This document shows positions 43,430 to 53,700 of a stretch of DNA of 64,000 bases, one piece after another. How positions within the stretch are numbered: position 1 is the first letter of the stretch; the number at the start of each line of letters is the position of its first letter. Below the pieces are notes generated by a model. The model was not told the DNA's origin and searched no databases. It worked only from the letters and a program-made list of their open reading frames with translations. This DNA comes from Hominimerdicola alba (GTDB taxonomy: Bacteria; Bacillota; Clostridia; Oscillospirales; Ruminococcaceae). The translations under genes were made by a program, and so were the position numbers. The stretch is taken from contig NZ_FOKQ01000008.1 of NCBI RefSeq assembly GCF_900112155.1, positions 62,001-126,000 of the forward strand, read 5' to 3'.

Positions 43430-43466
43430 AACTGCGGAGAAACGCGAAATTTCTCCGCAGTTTTTT
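43430..43466 (+). terminator. Terminator after the gpsA-YjbQ unit
   Basis: A 13-bp perfect stem (AACTGCGGAGAAA at 43430-43442 with its complement at 43450-43462), then TTTT. Confidence 0.9.
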
Positions 43467-43487
43467 CTAAGAAATTTGTGAAAACCC

Positions 43488-43516
43488 TTTACAAGAGACG
43501 AAAAATATAGTATAAT
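43488..43516 (+). promoter_or_regulatory. Promoter of the pyrH-polC run
   Basis: TTTACA at 43488-43493 and TATAAT at 43511-43516, spacing 17, about 50 bases before pyrH. Confidence 0.82.
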
Positions 43517-43570
43517 TTTATTGTGAGTAATTACGCACTTAGCGTAAATGTTTTTTAAGGAGTGTTATTT

Positions 43571-44281
43571 ATGGGTGCTAAATATAAGCGTATCCTCCTC
43601 AAGCTGAGCGGCGAGGCTCTTGCGGGAGATAAGAAGATAGGTCTTGATTACGATATAATCAATTCCTTTGGCAAGAGCATAAAGAAAGTCGTTGATGCAG
43701 GCGTTGAGGTCGGCATAGTTGTCGGCGGAGGTAATTTCTGGAGAGGACGTTCCAGCGGTGCTATGGACAGAACCAGAGCAGACCATATCGGTATGCTTGC
43801 CACTGCTATGAATGCTCTCGCAGTTGCGGACGGTCTTGAGAACTGTGGCATGGAAGTCAGAGTTCAGACCGCTATTTCTATGCCTCAGGTAGCTGAACCC
43901 TATATCAGGAACAAAGCAATGCGTCACTTTGAAAAGGGCAGAGTTTGTATCTTCGGCTGCGGAACAGGTAACCCCTTCTTCTCTACCGATACAGCCGCTG
44001 CACTGAGAGCTGCCGAGATCGAGGCTGATATTTTCTTAAAGGCTACTATGGTAGACGGCGTTTATGATAAGGATCCCCATAAGTACAGCGATGCTGTCAA
44101 GTATGATTCACTGACATTCAGCGAAGTGCTGGAAAAGGGTCTTCAGGTAATGGATTCCACAGCCGCTGCACTTTGCAAGGATAATAACATTCCCGTACTG
44201 GTCTTCGATCTTGCAAGACCCGATAATATCTTTGATGCCGTTATGGGCGAAAATGTAGGCACACTGGTATCAGCTGAATAA
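43571..44281 (+). CDS. pyrH: Uridylate kinase
   Basis: 236 residues from the ATG at 43571 (AAGGAG eight bases upstream; a GTG at 43562 overlaps that site). Family motifs: [54 protein letters not shown]. It phosphorylates UMP to UDP. Codon use is strongly biased. The usual upstream partners rpsB and tsf are not here, but frr follows as in most bacteria. Confidence 0.97.
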   Translation: MGAKYKRILLKLSGEALAGDKKIGLDYDIINSFGKSIKKVVDAGVEVGIVVGGGNFWRGRSSGAMDRTRADHIGMLATAMNALAVADGLENCGMEVRVQTAISMPQVAEPYIRNKAMRHFEKGRVCIFGCGTGNPFFSTDTAAALRAAEIEADIFLKATMVDGVYDKDPHKYSDAVKYDSLTFSEVLEKGLQVMDSTAAALCKDNNIPVLVFDLARPDNIFDAVMGENVGTLVSAE

Positions 44282-44303
44282 TATAAAGAAAGGAAGATAT
44301 GTT

Positions 44304-44858
44304 ATGCAGGAAATAAAAAATAAAGCTAAGGAAAAAATGGAGAAGTCGGTAAACGTTATGCTTTCCGATTTTGCTGCAATAAGAGCGGGCAGAGCTAATC
44401 CCGCAGTTCTCGATAAGGTTAAGGTTGACTACTATGGTTCTCCCACACCTGTAAACCAGATGGCTGCTGTATCTGTTGCTGAGGCAAGAATACTGGTCAT
44501 CACTCCCTGGGATAAGAGCACTCTCAAATCCATCGAGAAGGCTATTCAGGCTTCCGATATCGGTATCAATCCCCAGAATGACGGTCAGACTATCAGACTT
44601 ATATTCCCTCAGCTGACTGAGGACAGACGTAAGGAGATCGTTAAGGATGTCAAGAAGGGCGGAGAGGATACCAAGGTAGCTGTTCGTTCTATCAGACGTG
44701 ACGCTATCGAAAAGATCAAGGCTAAGAAGAAGAATAACGAGATCACCGAGGATGAGCAGAAGGACGGCGAGGAAGCTATCCAGAAGATCACCGACAAGTT
44801 CATTAAGGAGATCGACGGCCACGTTGCTGAGAAGGAAAAAGAGATCCTCTCTATTTAA
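44304..44858 (+). CDS. frr: Ribosome recycling factor
   Basis: 184 residues. The N-terminal AIRAGRANPAVLDKVKVDYYG and the C-terminal helical VRSIRRDAIEKIK are diagnostic. With EF-G it splits post-termination ribosomes. AAAGGAAG precedes the ATG; uppS begins eight bases after the stop. Confidence 0.98.
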   Translation: MQEIKNKAKEKMEKSVNVMLSDFAAIRAGRANPAVLDKVKVDYYGSPTPVNQMAAVSVAEARILVITPWDKSTLKSIEKAIQASDIGINPQNDGQTIRLIFPQLTEDRRKEIVKDVKKGGEDTKVAVRSIRRDAIEKIKAKKKNNEITEDEQKDGEEAIQKITDKFIKEIDGHVAEKEKEILSI

Positions 44859-44866
44859 GGTGACGA

Positions 44867-45595
44867 ATGGCTAGGAAAATAAGCTGTCTTGGTGATAATA
44901 TCATACCTCCCGCACACGTTGGCGTTATCATGGACGGTAACGGCAGATGGGCGAAAAAGCGAGGTCTGCCAAGAAAATTCGGACACCGCGAAGGTGCGAA
45001 GAATTTCCGTTCCATAACCAAGCACGCAAAAGCGGTAGGTATTGATTATATCACATTCTATGCGTTCTCTACGGAGAACTGGAAGCGTCCCAAGGATGAA
45101 GTGGACGCGATAATGGATCTTTTTGAAAAATACCTTGATGAGGTCGAAGACTTCATCGAGGAGAATATCCGTATAAGGTTCATAGGTGACAGGTCGCAGC
45201 TGAAGCCATCGCTTCAGGCTAAAATGCGCCACACTGAGGAAACATCCAAGGATTTCGATGCCATGACTCTCGTGCTCGCCATAAATTACGGCGGCAGAGA
45301 CGAGATCTGTCACAGCGTAAAGATCCTTGCTGAGCAGGTAAAGCGCGGCGAACTGGAACCTCAGGATATCACTGAGGATATGATCGAAAGGAACCTTTAT
45401 ACCGAGGAGATCCCCCCGCTTGACCTTGTAATAAGACCCAGCGGTGAGCAGAGGCTGTCCAATTTTATGATATGGCAGGCAGCCTATGCCGAATTTTACT
45501 ATACAAATATTCTCTGGCCTGATTTTCGCGTAAATGATTTTGACAAGGCTATCCTTGATTTTTGCGAAAGAAACAGAAGATTCGGAGGAATTTAA
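44867..45595 (+). CDS. uppS: Isoprenyl (undecaprenyl) diphosphate synthase
   Basis: 242 residues. Cis-prenyltransferase motifs: VIMDGNGRWAKKRGLPR (with catalytic Asp near residue 26), HREGAKNFRS, TFYAFSTENWKRP, and the C-terminal DLVIRPSGEQRLSNFMIWQ. It builds the lipid carrier for cell-wall synthesis from farnesyl and isopentenyl diphosphates, the latter supplied by the dxr/ispG pathway whose genes follow. Confidence 0.97.
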   Translation: MARKISCLGDNIIPPAHVGVIMDGNGRWAKKRGLPRKFGHREGAKNFRSITKHAKAVGIDYITFYAFSTENWKRPKDEVDAIMDLFEKYLDEVEDFIEENIRIRFIGDRSQLKPSLQAKMRHTEETSKDFDAMTLVLAINYGGRDEICHSVKILAEQVKRGELEPQDITEDMIERNLYTEEIPPLDLVIRPSGEQRLSNFMIWQAAYAEFYYTNILWPDFRVNDFDKAILDFCERNRRFGGI

Positions 45596-45600
45596 CTAAT

Positions 45601-46497
45601 ATGTCCACACGAATAATCTCTGCTGCGGTGGCGCTGGTTGCAGCCATCGTCCTCGTAGCTCTGCATTCAACGATTTTGATAAACCTTGCGGTCGGTGCGC
45701 TGTCTGTAATGGCTGTGTACGAAGTATTCAAGGCGGTAGGCTATGATAAATACAAGATTCAGAATATCGCCTGCATGGCTTTTGCAGGTATCGACGCTTT
45801 GGTTCCGTTTTTCATGTACAGGCTGAATACCCTTTATTTTTTCAGTTACAGGCTCTATCTTGGTATTTTTGTTCTGCTGATGTGCATACTGTATCTTAGG
45901 GATCATAAGACCCTCAAGTATACAGATTTCTTCGGAATGACAGGCATAACGGTACTGCTGAGCTATTCCTTCGGCACGCTGATAAAGCTGTCACAGGATA
46001 ACAGTCTGGTTTCCCAGGTTGCAGCAGATGCAAGAGGAAAGGCACAGGTCTACCTGATAGTAATATCTCTTGCGGCGGCATGGCTGGCTGACAGCGGCGC
46101 GTATTTCGTCGGAACTTTCTTCAACAAGACCGGCAGAGAAGTACATCACCCGTGGCCTGAGATCAGCCCCAACAAGACACTTGAAGGTCTTGTTGGCGGT
46201 GTTGTTACCAACGGACTGATACTCGTTATCACAAGCCTGATCTTCGATCTTGCTAATCCTGCTTTCAAGGTACGCTATATCATGGTATTCCTTGCAGGAA
46301 TGGCTGCTGCTCTTATCGGTCTGGTGGGCGACCTTACAGCTTCGATGATAAAGCGTCAGACAGGAATAAAGGACTACGGAAAGATAATGCCCGGTCACGG
46401 CGGTGTTATGGACAGGTTCGACAGCGCTTTGCTGGTGGTGCCGTTCATATGCTACCTCGCATCACAGGGACTGCTTATCGTAGGTACAAATATATAA
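45601..46497 (+). CDS. cdsA: Phosphatidate cytidylyltransferase
   Basis: 298 residues from the ATG at 45601; the only good Shine-Dalgarno (CGGAGG, 45583-45588) lies inside the end of uppS, twelve bases before the ATG. About seven membrane segments. The family signature is complete: WLADSGAYFVG, HPWPEISPNKTLEGL and GLVGDLTASMIKR..GIKDYGKIMPGHGGVMDRFDS. Makes CDP-diacylglycerol at the membrane. Confidence 0.96.
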   Translation: MSTRIISAAVALVAAIVLVALHSTILINLAVGALSVMAVYEVFKAVGYDKYKIQNIACMAFAGIDALVPFFMYRLNTLYFFSYRLYLGIFVLLMCILYLRDHKTLKYTDFFGMTGITVLLSYSFGTLIKLSQDNSLVSQVAADARGKAQVYLIVISLAAAWLADSGAYFVGTFFNKTGREVHHPWPEISPNKTLEGLVGGVVTNGLILVITSLIFDLANPAFKVRYIMVFLAGMAAALIGLVGDLTASMIKRQTGIKDYGKIMPGHGGVMDRFDSALLVVPFICYLASQGLLIVGTNI

Positions 46498-46544
46498 CGC
46501 TCAAGGGGCAGGTCTGAAAGGCTTACCCCTTTTGAACGTTTTTT
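46496..46544 (+). terminator. Candidate internal terminator between cdsA and dxr
   Basis: AACGCTCAAGGGG (46496-46507) pairs with CCCCTTTTGAACGTT (46526-46540, with a bulge), followed by TTTT. Despite it, dxr lies only 20 bases further with no clear promoter, so it may be a partial terminator. Confidence 0.6.
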
Positions 46545-46559
46545 ACAGAGGTCTTTTTT

Positions 46560-47714
46560 ATGAAAACTATCAGTATTTTAGGTTCGACAGGCTCCATAGG
46601 CACACAGGCATTAGAAGTTTGTGAAGAGCATAACATAAAGGTAAAAGCCCTGGCAGCGCATTCAAATGCAAAACTTCTGGCTGAACAGGTCATCAAATTC
46701 GGTGCTGAGTATGCCTGCATTTTTGATGAGAACAAGCTTGATGAGCTGAAAAGCTGTCTGGCAGGCAGGAAAGTAACTCTGCTGACAGGTATGGAAGGTC
46801 TGAAGACCATCGCTTCACTTGACGGTGTGGATATCATGCTGAATTCGGTTGTGGGCATGGTTGGACTTGTACCTACTCTCACGGCTATTGAGCATGGAAC
46901 AGATATTGCTCTTGCCAACAAGGAAACTCTCGTTGCAGGCGGTAAGCTTGTCATAAACGCCGCCAAGGAGAAAGGCGTGAATATCTATCCCGTGGACAGC
47001 GAACATTCGGCTATATTCCAAGCAACTCAGGGAAACAGCATGAACCGTGTCAAGGGGATAATACTTACAGCCTCGGGCGGACCTTTTTTCGGCAAAACCA
47101 TTGATGATCTTCGTGAAGTTTCAGTTGAACAGGCACTCAATCATCCAAACTGGTCAATGGGCAGCAAAATAACCATAGACTCCGCTACCCTTATGAACAA
47201 GGGTCTTGAATTCATCGAGGCTATGTGGCTTTTCGACCTCAGCCCCGAACAGATCGAGATAGTAGTTCACCGCGAGAGCGTTATACATTCCGCAGTGGAG
47301 TTTGAGGATAATTCCGTTATAGCACAGCTGGGTGTTCCCGATATGAAAATACCGATACAGTACGCCCTGCTTTATCCCAACAGAGTACACTGTGATGTAA
47401 AGCATCTCTCCTTGACTGATTACGGCAAGCTTACATTCTCAAAACCGGATTACGAAACTTTCAAATGCCTTACCGCCTGCATAAAGGCTGTAACGGCCGG
47501 CGGGATACTTCCTGCGGCAGTCAACGGTGCTAATGAACAAGCTGTTGCAGCTTTTCTGTCGGGCAAGATAAGCTTCCTCGGCATAGGCGAGCTGGTCGAA
47601 GAAGTGCTTATTAATACAAAAAATAAAGAGATAAACAATGTGGATGATATCCTTGAAGCTGACAGAGCTGCAAGGGAGTACGTGGCAAAAAGAATAGTAG
47701 AAAGGCGATTTTAA
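46560..47714 (+). CDS. dxr: 1-deoxy-D-xylulose-5-phosphate reductoisomerase
   Basis: 384 residues. NADPH-binding GSTGSIGTQALEV at residues 7-19; catalytic and metal segments LANKETLVAGG, PVDSEHSAIFQ, TASGGPFFGK and HPNWSMGSKITIDSATLMNKGLE (split here as two stretches in the protein). It commits to the MEP isoprenoid pathway. Its TAA stop overlaps the rseP ATG (TAATG). Confidence 0.97.
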   Translation: MKTISILGSTGSIGTQALEVCEEHNIKVKALAAHSNAKLLAEQVIKFGAEYACIFDENKLDELKSCLAGRKVTLLTGMEGLKTIASLDGVDIMLNSVVGMVGLVPTLTAIEHGTDIALANKETLVAGGKLVINAAKEKGVNIYPVDSEHSAIFQATQGNSMNRVKGIILTASGGPFFGKTIDDLREVSVEQALNHPNWSMGSKITIDSATLMNKGLEFIEAMWLFDLSPEQIEIVVHRESVIHSAVEFEDNSVIAQLGVPDMKIPIQYALLYPNRVHCDVKHLSLTDYGKLTFSKPDYETFKCLTACIKAVTAGGILPAAVNGANEQAVAAFLSGKISFLGIGELVEEVLINTKNKEINNVDDILEADRAAREYVAKRIVERRF

Positions 47715-48769
47715 TGAGTATAGTCATAGCAGTAATAATTTTCAGTATTATTATAACTATCCATGAATTTGGACACTTCATCGCTGCTAAAGCAAATGGC
47801 GTAAAGGTGAACGAATTCGCCATCGGCATGGGACCCGCCATTTTCAAAAAGAAGAAAGGCGAGACACTTTATGCCCTGAGGATATTCCCAATAGGCGGAT
47901 ACTGCGCCATGGAGGGCGAAAACACCGACAGTGCTGATGGCAGAGCTTTCTGCCAGAAAGCGGTATGGAGACGTATGATAATAGTTGTTGCAGGCGTTTT
48001 CATGAATATGATCCTTGGTCTGATACTGCTGATGGTTCAGACGGGAATGAGCGACGCTATTGTAACCACCACCGTTTCAAAGTTTGAAAAAGGCGCTGTC
48101 AGCCAGAAGACAGGACTTAAAGAGGACGACAAGATAATCGCTATAAACGGCATGAGGATCTTCACCTCCACCGATATGTCCTACAAATTCAGCACAGATG
48201 ATGACGGCATATACGATATGGTGGTCGAAAGAAACGGCGAACGTGTCAGCCTGAAAGATGTTCAGCTTACCACCTCTGTGGATGAGGAAGGGAATATGAG
48301 TATCCACTACGATTTCTGGGTAAAGCCCCAGAAAGTCACCGCAGGTTCAGTGGTAACTCAGGCTTTCAAGCAGACAGCCACCGATGCAAGGCTGATATAT
48401 AGCTCTATCGCCGATCTTGTCAGAGGTAAGTTTTCCCTGAAAGATATGAGCGGTCCTGTTGGTATCGTTGATTCCATCGGCGATGTGATCGAGAGCGAGC
48501 GTGATGAGGAAACAGGCAAGATCGACTGGAAGAGCCTGACAGATACTATTCTCTATCTTTCCTCTTTCATAACGATAAATGTGGGCGTGTTCAATATTCT
48601 ACCTCTGCCCGCACTTGACGGTGGAAGATTCATCTTCCTGATAGTTGAAGCTATCCGCAGAAAGCCTGTTCCCCCCGAAAAAGAGGGTCTGGTGCATACC
48701 GTTGGTCTTGCGGCTCTGCTTCTTTTGATGGTAGTTATAACTGTGAGTGATATTACAAAGCTGGTGTGA
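47714..48769 (+). CDS. rseP: RseP-type site-2 membrane zinc protease
   Basis: 351 residues, with an N-terminal membrane helix holding HEFGH (zinc site), a PDZ domain (about 120-200; VSQKTGLKEDDKIIAING), and later membrane helices with NILPLPALDGGR, which gives the third zinc ligand. It cuts membrane-embedded substrates such as anti-sigma factors and signal-peptide remnants. Start overlaps the dxr stop. Confidence 0.95.
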   Translation: MSIVIAVIIFSIIITIHEFGHFIAAKANGVKVNEFAIGMGPAIFKKKKGETLYALRIFPIGGYCAMEGENTDSADGRAFCQKAVWRRMIIVVAGVFMNMILGLILLMVQTGMSDAIVTTTVSKFEKGAVSQKTGLKEDDKIIAINGMRIFTSTDMSYKFSTDDDGIYDMVVERNGERVSLKDVQLTTSVDEEGNMSIHYDFWVKPQKVTAGSVVTQAFKQTATDARLIYSSIADLVRGKFSLKDMSGPVGIVDSIGDVIESERDEETGKIDWKSLTDTILYLSSFITINVGVFNILPLPALDGGRFIFLIVEAIRRKPVPPEKEGLVHTVGLAALLLLMVVITVSDITKLV

Positions 48770-48770
48770 T

Positions 48771-49706
48771 ATGAAAGATATCAACAAACTAAAAGGCGGT
48801 ATCTACGGACTTCTTGTGGGCGACGCTCTGGGTGTGCCTTATGAATTTCATCCCGCGGCAGATATCCCGCCTACTGATATGATCGATATGCAGCCCCCTG
48901 CTGGATTTGCAAGAGCTCATATGGGTGTACCGCCTGCCACATGGTCTGATGACGGTGCGCAGGCTTTGTGTCTGCTTGACAGCCTTGTTGAGGTAGGTTG
49001 TTTCGACCTGAATTATTTCTCGGATAAAGTTCTCGCATGGTATGATAATGGTCTGTGGGCTGTTGATAACTATGTGTTTGATGTAGGAATACAGACGAGT
49101 ATGGCACTCGATGCGTACAGAAGCGGCATGGCTCCCGATAAATGCGGTCTTATCCGACCTGATGGCAAGGGCAACGGCGCTCTTATGAGAGTTCTCCCCC
49201 TTGCGCTGTGGCACGAGGGCACCAACGAAGAACTTGTTGAGGATGCCCATGCCCAGTGCCTTATAACTCACGGCAATATCACGAACCTTGTGTGCTGCGG
49301 GCTGTATGTGCTTACAGCGCGATGTCTTCTTGATGGTCTGAGCTTCGATGACGCTCTTTCTTCTGCGGTGGCTGAACTTCGCCGCATTTATTCGGATAAG
49401 CCTGATTTTCTCGAAGAATTTGAATTCAGGCTTTGTCCCGATGAACCCGATATATGGCGTGGCAACGGCGGCGGATACGTTGTGGATTCGCTGAGAAGTG
49501 CCGTTATGATAATGAAAAGAGCATCAAGCTATGAGGACGCTGTCAAACAGGCGATAGCTCTCGGTGATGATACCGATACAACAGCCTGTATCACAGGCGG
49601 TCTTGCGGGGATAGTTTTCGGATATGATGGTATACCCGCAAAATGGCGCGAAGAACTCCGAAGCAGAGAGCAGGTCGATGAACTGCTTGCAAAATGGATA
49701 AAGTGA
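48771..49706 (+). CDS. ADP-ribosylglycohydrolase family protein
   Basis: 311 residues from the ATG at 48771, one base after the rseP stop. DraG/ARH-type fold with GLLVGDALGVPYEF at the start, WSDDGAQALCLLDSL for the first acidic cluster and GDDTDTTACITGGLAGI near the C-terminus for the second, which together bind two magnesium or manganese ions. It removes ADP-ribose from proteins, nucleic acids or small molecules; which one cannot be told. Sits inside a core run of housekeeping genes (rseP upstream and ispG 16 bases downstream), which is unusual. Confidence 0.9.
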   Translation: MKDINKLKGGIYGLLVGDALGVPYEFHPAADIPPTDMIDMQPPAGFARAHMGVPPATWSDDGAQALCLLDSLVEVGCFDLNYFSDKVLAWYDNGLWAVDNYVFDVGIQTSMALDAYRSGMAPDKCGLIRPDGKGNGALMRVLPLALWHEGTNEELVEDAHAQCLITHGNITNLVCCGLYVLTARCLLDGLSFDDALSSAVAELRRIYSDKPDFLEEFEFRLCPDEPDIWRGNGGGYVVDSLRSAVMIMKRASSYEDAVKQAIALGDDTDTTACITGGLAGIVFGYDGIPAKWREELRSREQVDELLAKWIK

Positions 49707-49722
49707 AAAAGGGGATCATGAT

Positions 49723-50760
49723 ATGAGAAACGTTACTCCCGTCAAGGTCGGCGGACTTACGCTTGACGGCAAGCATATTTATATACAATCCATGCTGAAT
49801 GTGCCTTCCACCGATATCGAAGGTTCTGTGGCACAGGCGGTAAGCCTTGAAAAAGCGGGCTGTGAGATAGTCCGTGCGGCAATACCAAACATGGATGCTG
49901 TTGCCCTTATCCCCGCGATAAAGGAGAAAATAAGCATACCTCTGGTAGCTGATATACATTTCGATTACAAGCTTGCCCTTGCGGCGGCTGATGCGGGTAT
50001 CGACAAGATACGCATAAATCCAGGCAATATCGGCGATATGGAAAAAGTCAGGGCGGTCGTGAAGAAATGCACCGAAAAGCATATCCCAATAAGGATAGGT
50101 GTTAACGGCGGCTCGCTTGAAAAAGACATTCTTGCGAAATACGGCTCTCCCTGCGCTGATGCTTTGGTCGAAAGCGCTATGGGTCATGTTAAGATACTTG
50201 AACAGTGTGATTTCGGAGATATCGTTATCTCGCTGAAATCCTCAAACGTAAATATAATGGTGGAAGCTTACAGAAAGCTTGCCGCACTTTGCTGTTATCC
50301 TCTGCATCTCGGAGTTACCGAGGCAGGCACTGAACGCATGGGCATAATCAAATCTTCCATAGGCATTGGCTCTCTCCTTGTGGACGGCATAGGCGAAACT
50401 ATCAGGGTATCCCTGACGGATTCCCCCGAAAAGGAGATATATGCCGCTAAGGATATCCTCAAAGCCATCGGCAGAGGAAGCGGAGTTCAGATAGTTTCAT
50501 GTCCCACCTGTGGAAGAACAAGGATAGACCTGATAGGTCTTGCCAAACAGGTGGAAGAGCTTACACGAAATGTGGAAAAGGATATTAAAGTCGCAGTTAT
50601 GGGCTGCGTGGTCAACGGTATAGGCGAAGCTGGCGAAGCTGATATAGGCATCGCGGGCGGTGATGGCAAGGCTGTCATCTTTGCCCACGGAGAAAAGCTG
50701 TATACAGTTTCCGAGGACAAGGCTTTGCAGGCGTTGATGGATGAGATAGAGAAGTTATAA
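49723..50760 (+). CDS. ispG: 4-hydroxy-3-methylbut-2-enyl-diphosphate synthase
   Basis: 345 residues. IspG (GcpE) motifs: IQSMLNVPSTD, VADIHFDYKLAL, RINPGN, and the cluster cysteines in SCPTCGR and VMGCVVNGIGEAG. Reductive [4Fe-4S] enzyme late in the MEP pathway; ferredoxin or flavodoxin usually gives the electrons. Its short form lacks the plant insertion. A polC gene follows after 17 bases. Confidence 0.97.
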   Translation: MRNVTPVKVGGLTLDGKHIYIQSMLNVPSTDIEGSVAQAVSLEKAGCEIVRAAIPNMDAVALIPAIKEKISIPLVADIHFDYKLALAAADAGIDKIRINPGNIGDMEKVRAVVKKCTEKHIPIRIGVNGGSLEKDILAKYGSPCADALVESAMGHVKILEQCDFGDIVISLKSSNVNIMVEAYRKLAALCCYPLHLGVTEAGTERMGIIKSSIGIGSLLVDGIGETIRVSLTDSPEKEIYAAKDILKAIGRGSGVQIVSCPTCGRTRIDLIGLAKQVEELTRNVEKDIKVAVMGCVVNGIGEAGEADIGIAGGDGKAVIFAHGEKLYTVSEDKALQALMDEIEKL

Positions 50761-50777
50761 GATAGGACGGTTTTCAA

Positions 50778-53700
50778 ATGGCTACACATACGATCGGTGA
50801 ATATTTTGATGAATATACAGATTCCATATCCCAGGACATAGCCGAGGGCAAGATACTCAGGCTGGTGTTTTCCGAGGATATGAATGATCTGGAATGCGTG
50901 GCATCATTTGAAAATACTGTAACCTTTGATTCCACGATCCAGTTTGAACAGCGCATGAGAAATGCACTGAACTGTGGTTTTTCTCTGCGCCCCCGCTTTA
51001 CTCCCGATAAGCTGAGCGCTGAATATTTCGGTGAACTTTGCAAGTTCATGAAGAGCCGTTTCCCTTTTGTGAACGGCTTTCTTGACGATGCGGAGTCTAC
51101 TTTTGACGGTAAGGTCTTCACCGTTACCTTAAAGCACGGCGGATTTGAGCTGATGAAAAAAGCAGGTATCTACACTGTTTTTTCAAGGCTTGTTACCGAG
51201 CTATTCTCCACCTCAGCCGATATATCATTCGAAGGCGTTCTGACTAATGATATGGAGCAGTACGAGCAGGCGCAGAGGGAGTTCTTTGAGTCCATGCCCA
51301 TGCCCGATATCAAGGCATATGAAGAAAAAGCGGTTGCCGCAAAGAACAACAACGGCGGTTCAGGTGATGCTGTCCCTGAGTTCAGAACTATCGATGTTGA
51401 CTTTACAAGCCTCCATCTCCTTGGCGAAGGTGCTACCGTCCTCAAAGGCGGACCTATACAGTCTGAGAGCCGTGTTCACAGCATGGCAAGTCTGCCAAAT
51501 GATGCGGCTTCACTGGAGCATTTCAACGATGTTGTCACAGTATGGGGCGATATTTTCCAGATTGAGACTAAAGAGACCAAAAACGGCAGCCTTATCGCTA
51601 TGGTATATTTTACCGATTATTCCTCGTCCTGCATGATGAAGATGATAGGCTCGTCCAAAAGGGGCAAGTTCATAAAGCTTACGAAAGATACCCTTGAAGC
51701 TATGCTGGGCAAGATGAAAAAGGCTTCTACCATCATCGCCCGCGGCAGGATAGAAGAAGACGACTTCGACCATAACATCTATTTCATGGCTGATGATATT
51801 ATGCTGGTGGGCAGAGAAAAGGAAAAGGACACCGCCGAGCAGAAGCGTGTCGAGCTCCACTGCCATACCAATATGTCCATGATGGACGCTCTTGCAGCGC
51901 CCGAAAAGCTTGTCGCTAAGGCGGCAGGCTGGGGTCACAGGGCTCTGGCTATAACTGACCATGGTGTTGTTCAGGGATTCCCCGCGGCGGGAACAAAATG
52001 CCTTGATATCCGCAAGGGCGGACAGGAATTCAAGATAATCTATGGCGTTGAGGCTTATGAAGTCAACAACGATGCTAAGGTATTTGCAGGTGTTGACAGA
52101 CGTGAGCTCACCGAAGAGATAATCTGTTTCGACCTTGAAACTACAGGCACTAACCCCAAGGATGACAAGATAATCGAGATAGGTGCGGTAAAGGTGCGCG
52201 GTCTGGAAATAGTTGACAAGTTCGATATGCTTGTTGACCCCGAAATGCCCCTTACCGAGTTCATTTCAAACCTGACGAATATCACCGATGATATGCTGAA
52301 AGGTCAGGCTGATATAAGAACAGCAATTGAAGCATTCATTGCTTTCTGCGGAGATTCACCCTGCCTTGTGGCACACAATGCGCCATTCGATACAGGCTTT
52401 ATCAGGAGCAACTGCGAAAAGCTAGGCATAGATTTCAAGTTTTCAAGCATCGATACCGTGCCCATGTCACAGCTGATGCTCCCTCAGCTTGAAAGACACA
52501 AGCTCAACTACGTGGCTGAACATTTTGGCTTCGGCGATTTTCAGCATCACCGCGGCTGTGACGATGCCGAGGTGCTTGGTCATATATTCATCGAGCTCAG
52601 CAAGATGCTGATAGCTCAGTATCCACTGGTTCTTATAACCGTTGATATGCTCAACGGCCTTTTGGGTGAACTTGACAGCGTCACAGAAACTAAGGACGTT
52701 TTCCACCAGATAATACTTGTAAGGAACAATATCGGTCTGAAAAACCTTTATAAGCTGATATCCGATTCCAACCTCAAATACTTCAAGCGCCGCCCCCGTA
52801 TACCCAAAAGCGAGCTTACAAAACTCCGCGAGGGACTTATAGTCGGAAGTGCCTGCGAGAGGGGAGAGGTCATTCAGGCTTACCTTGAAAACAAGCCTTA
52901 TGAATACATAAAGCAGATAGCAAGCTTTTACGACTATCTTGAAATACAGCCCGACGGAAACAATATGTTCATGCTGACGGCTGAAAAGCCCCCTTACGAC
53001 AGGATTAGGACGGTCGAGGACGTTAAGGATATAAACCGTTTCATCGTCCGACTGGGTGAAGACCTTGGAATACCCGTGTGCGCTACCGGCGACGTTCATT
53101 TCCTAAATAAAGAGGATGCTAAGTTCAGAGCCATTATACAGGCTTCCATGGGCTTTTCCGACTGCGACAATCAGGCACCCCTGTATCTGAAATCTACGAC
53201 ACAGATGCTTGACGAACTTTCATATCTCGGCGAAGATAAGGCTTATGAAGTGGTTGTCACAAACACAAACAACGTGGCTGACATGATCGACCCCGACCTG
53301 AAAGCTTTCCCCAACGGCACATACACACCTTTCATCGAGGGCGCTGTGTATGAACTCCAGATTATCTGCTGGCGAAAAGCCTGCGAGCTTTACGGCGACT
53401 GCGACCCTATGTCCATAGAAGTCCCCGAGGGCGAGGATGTTGATGTTTCCGCTTATTTTGAGGAACACGTTCACCCGTTGGTCTTCAAGCGCCTTAAACG
53501 TGAGCTTGACTCCATCATAAAGCACGGATTCTCAGTGCTGTACATGATATCCCAGAAGCTGGTTGCTTATTCCAACGACTGCGGATATCAGGTTGGTTCC
53601 CGTGGTTCCGTTGGTTCCTCCTTCGTTGCTTCAATGTCGGGAATCTCCGAGGTTAATCCTCTTGAACCCCACTACATCTGCCGCAAGTGCCATTATTCCG

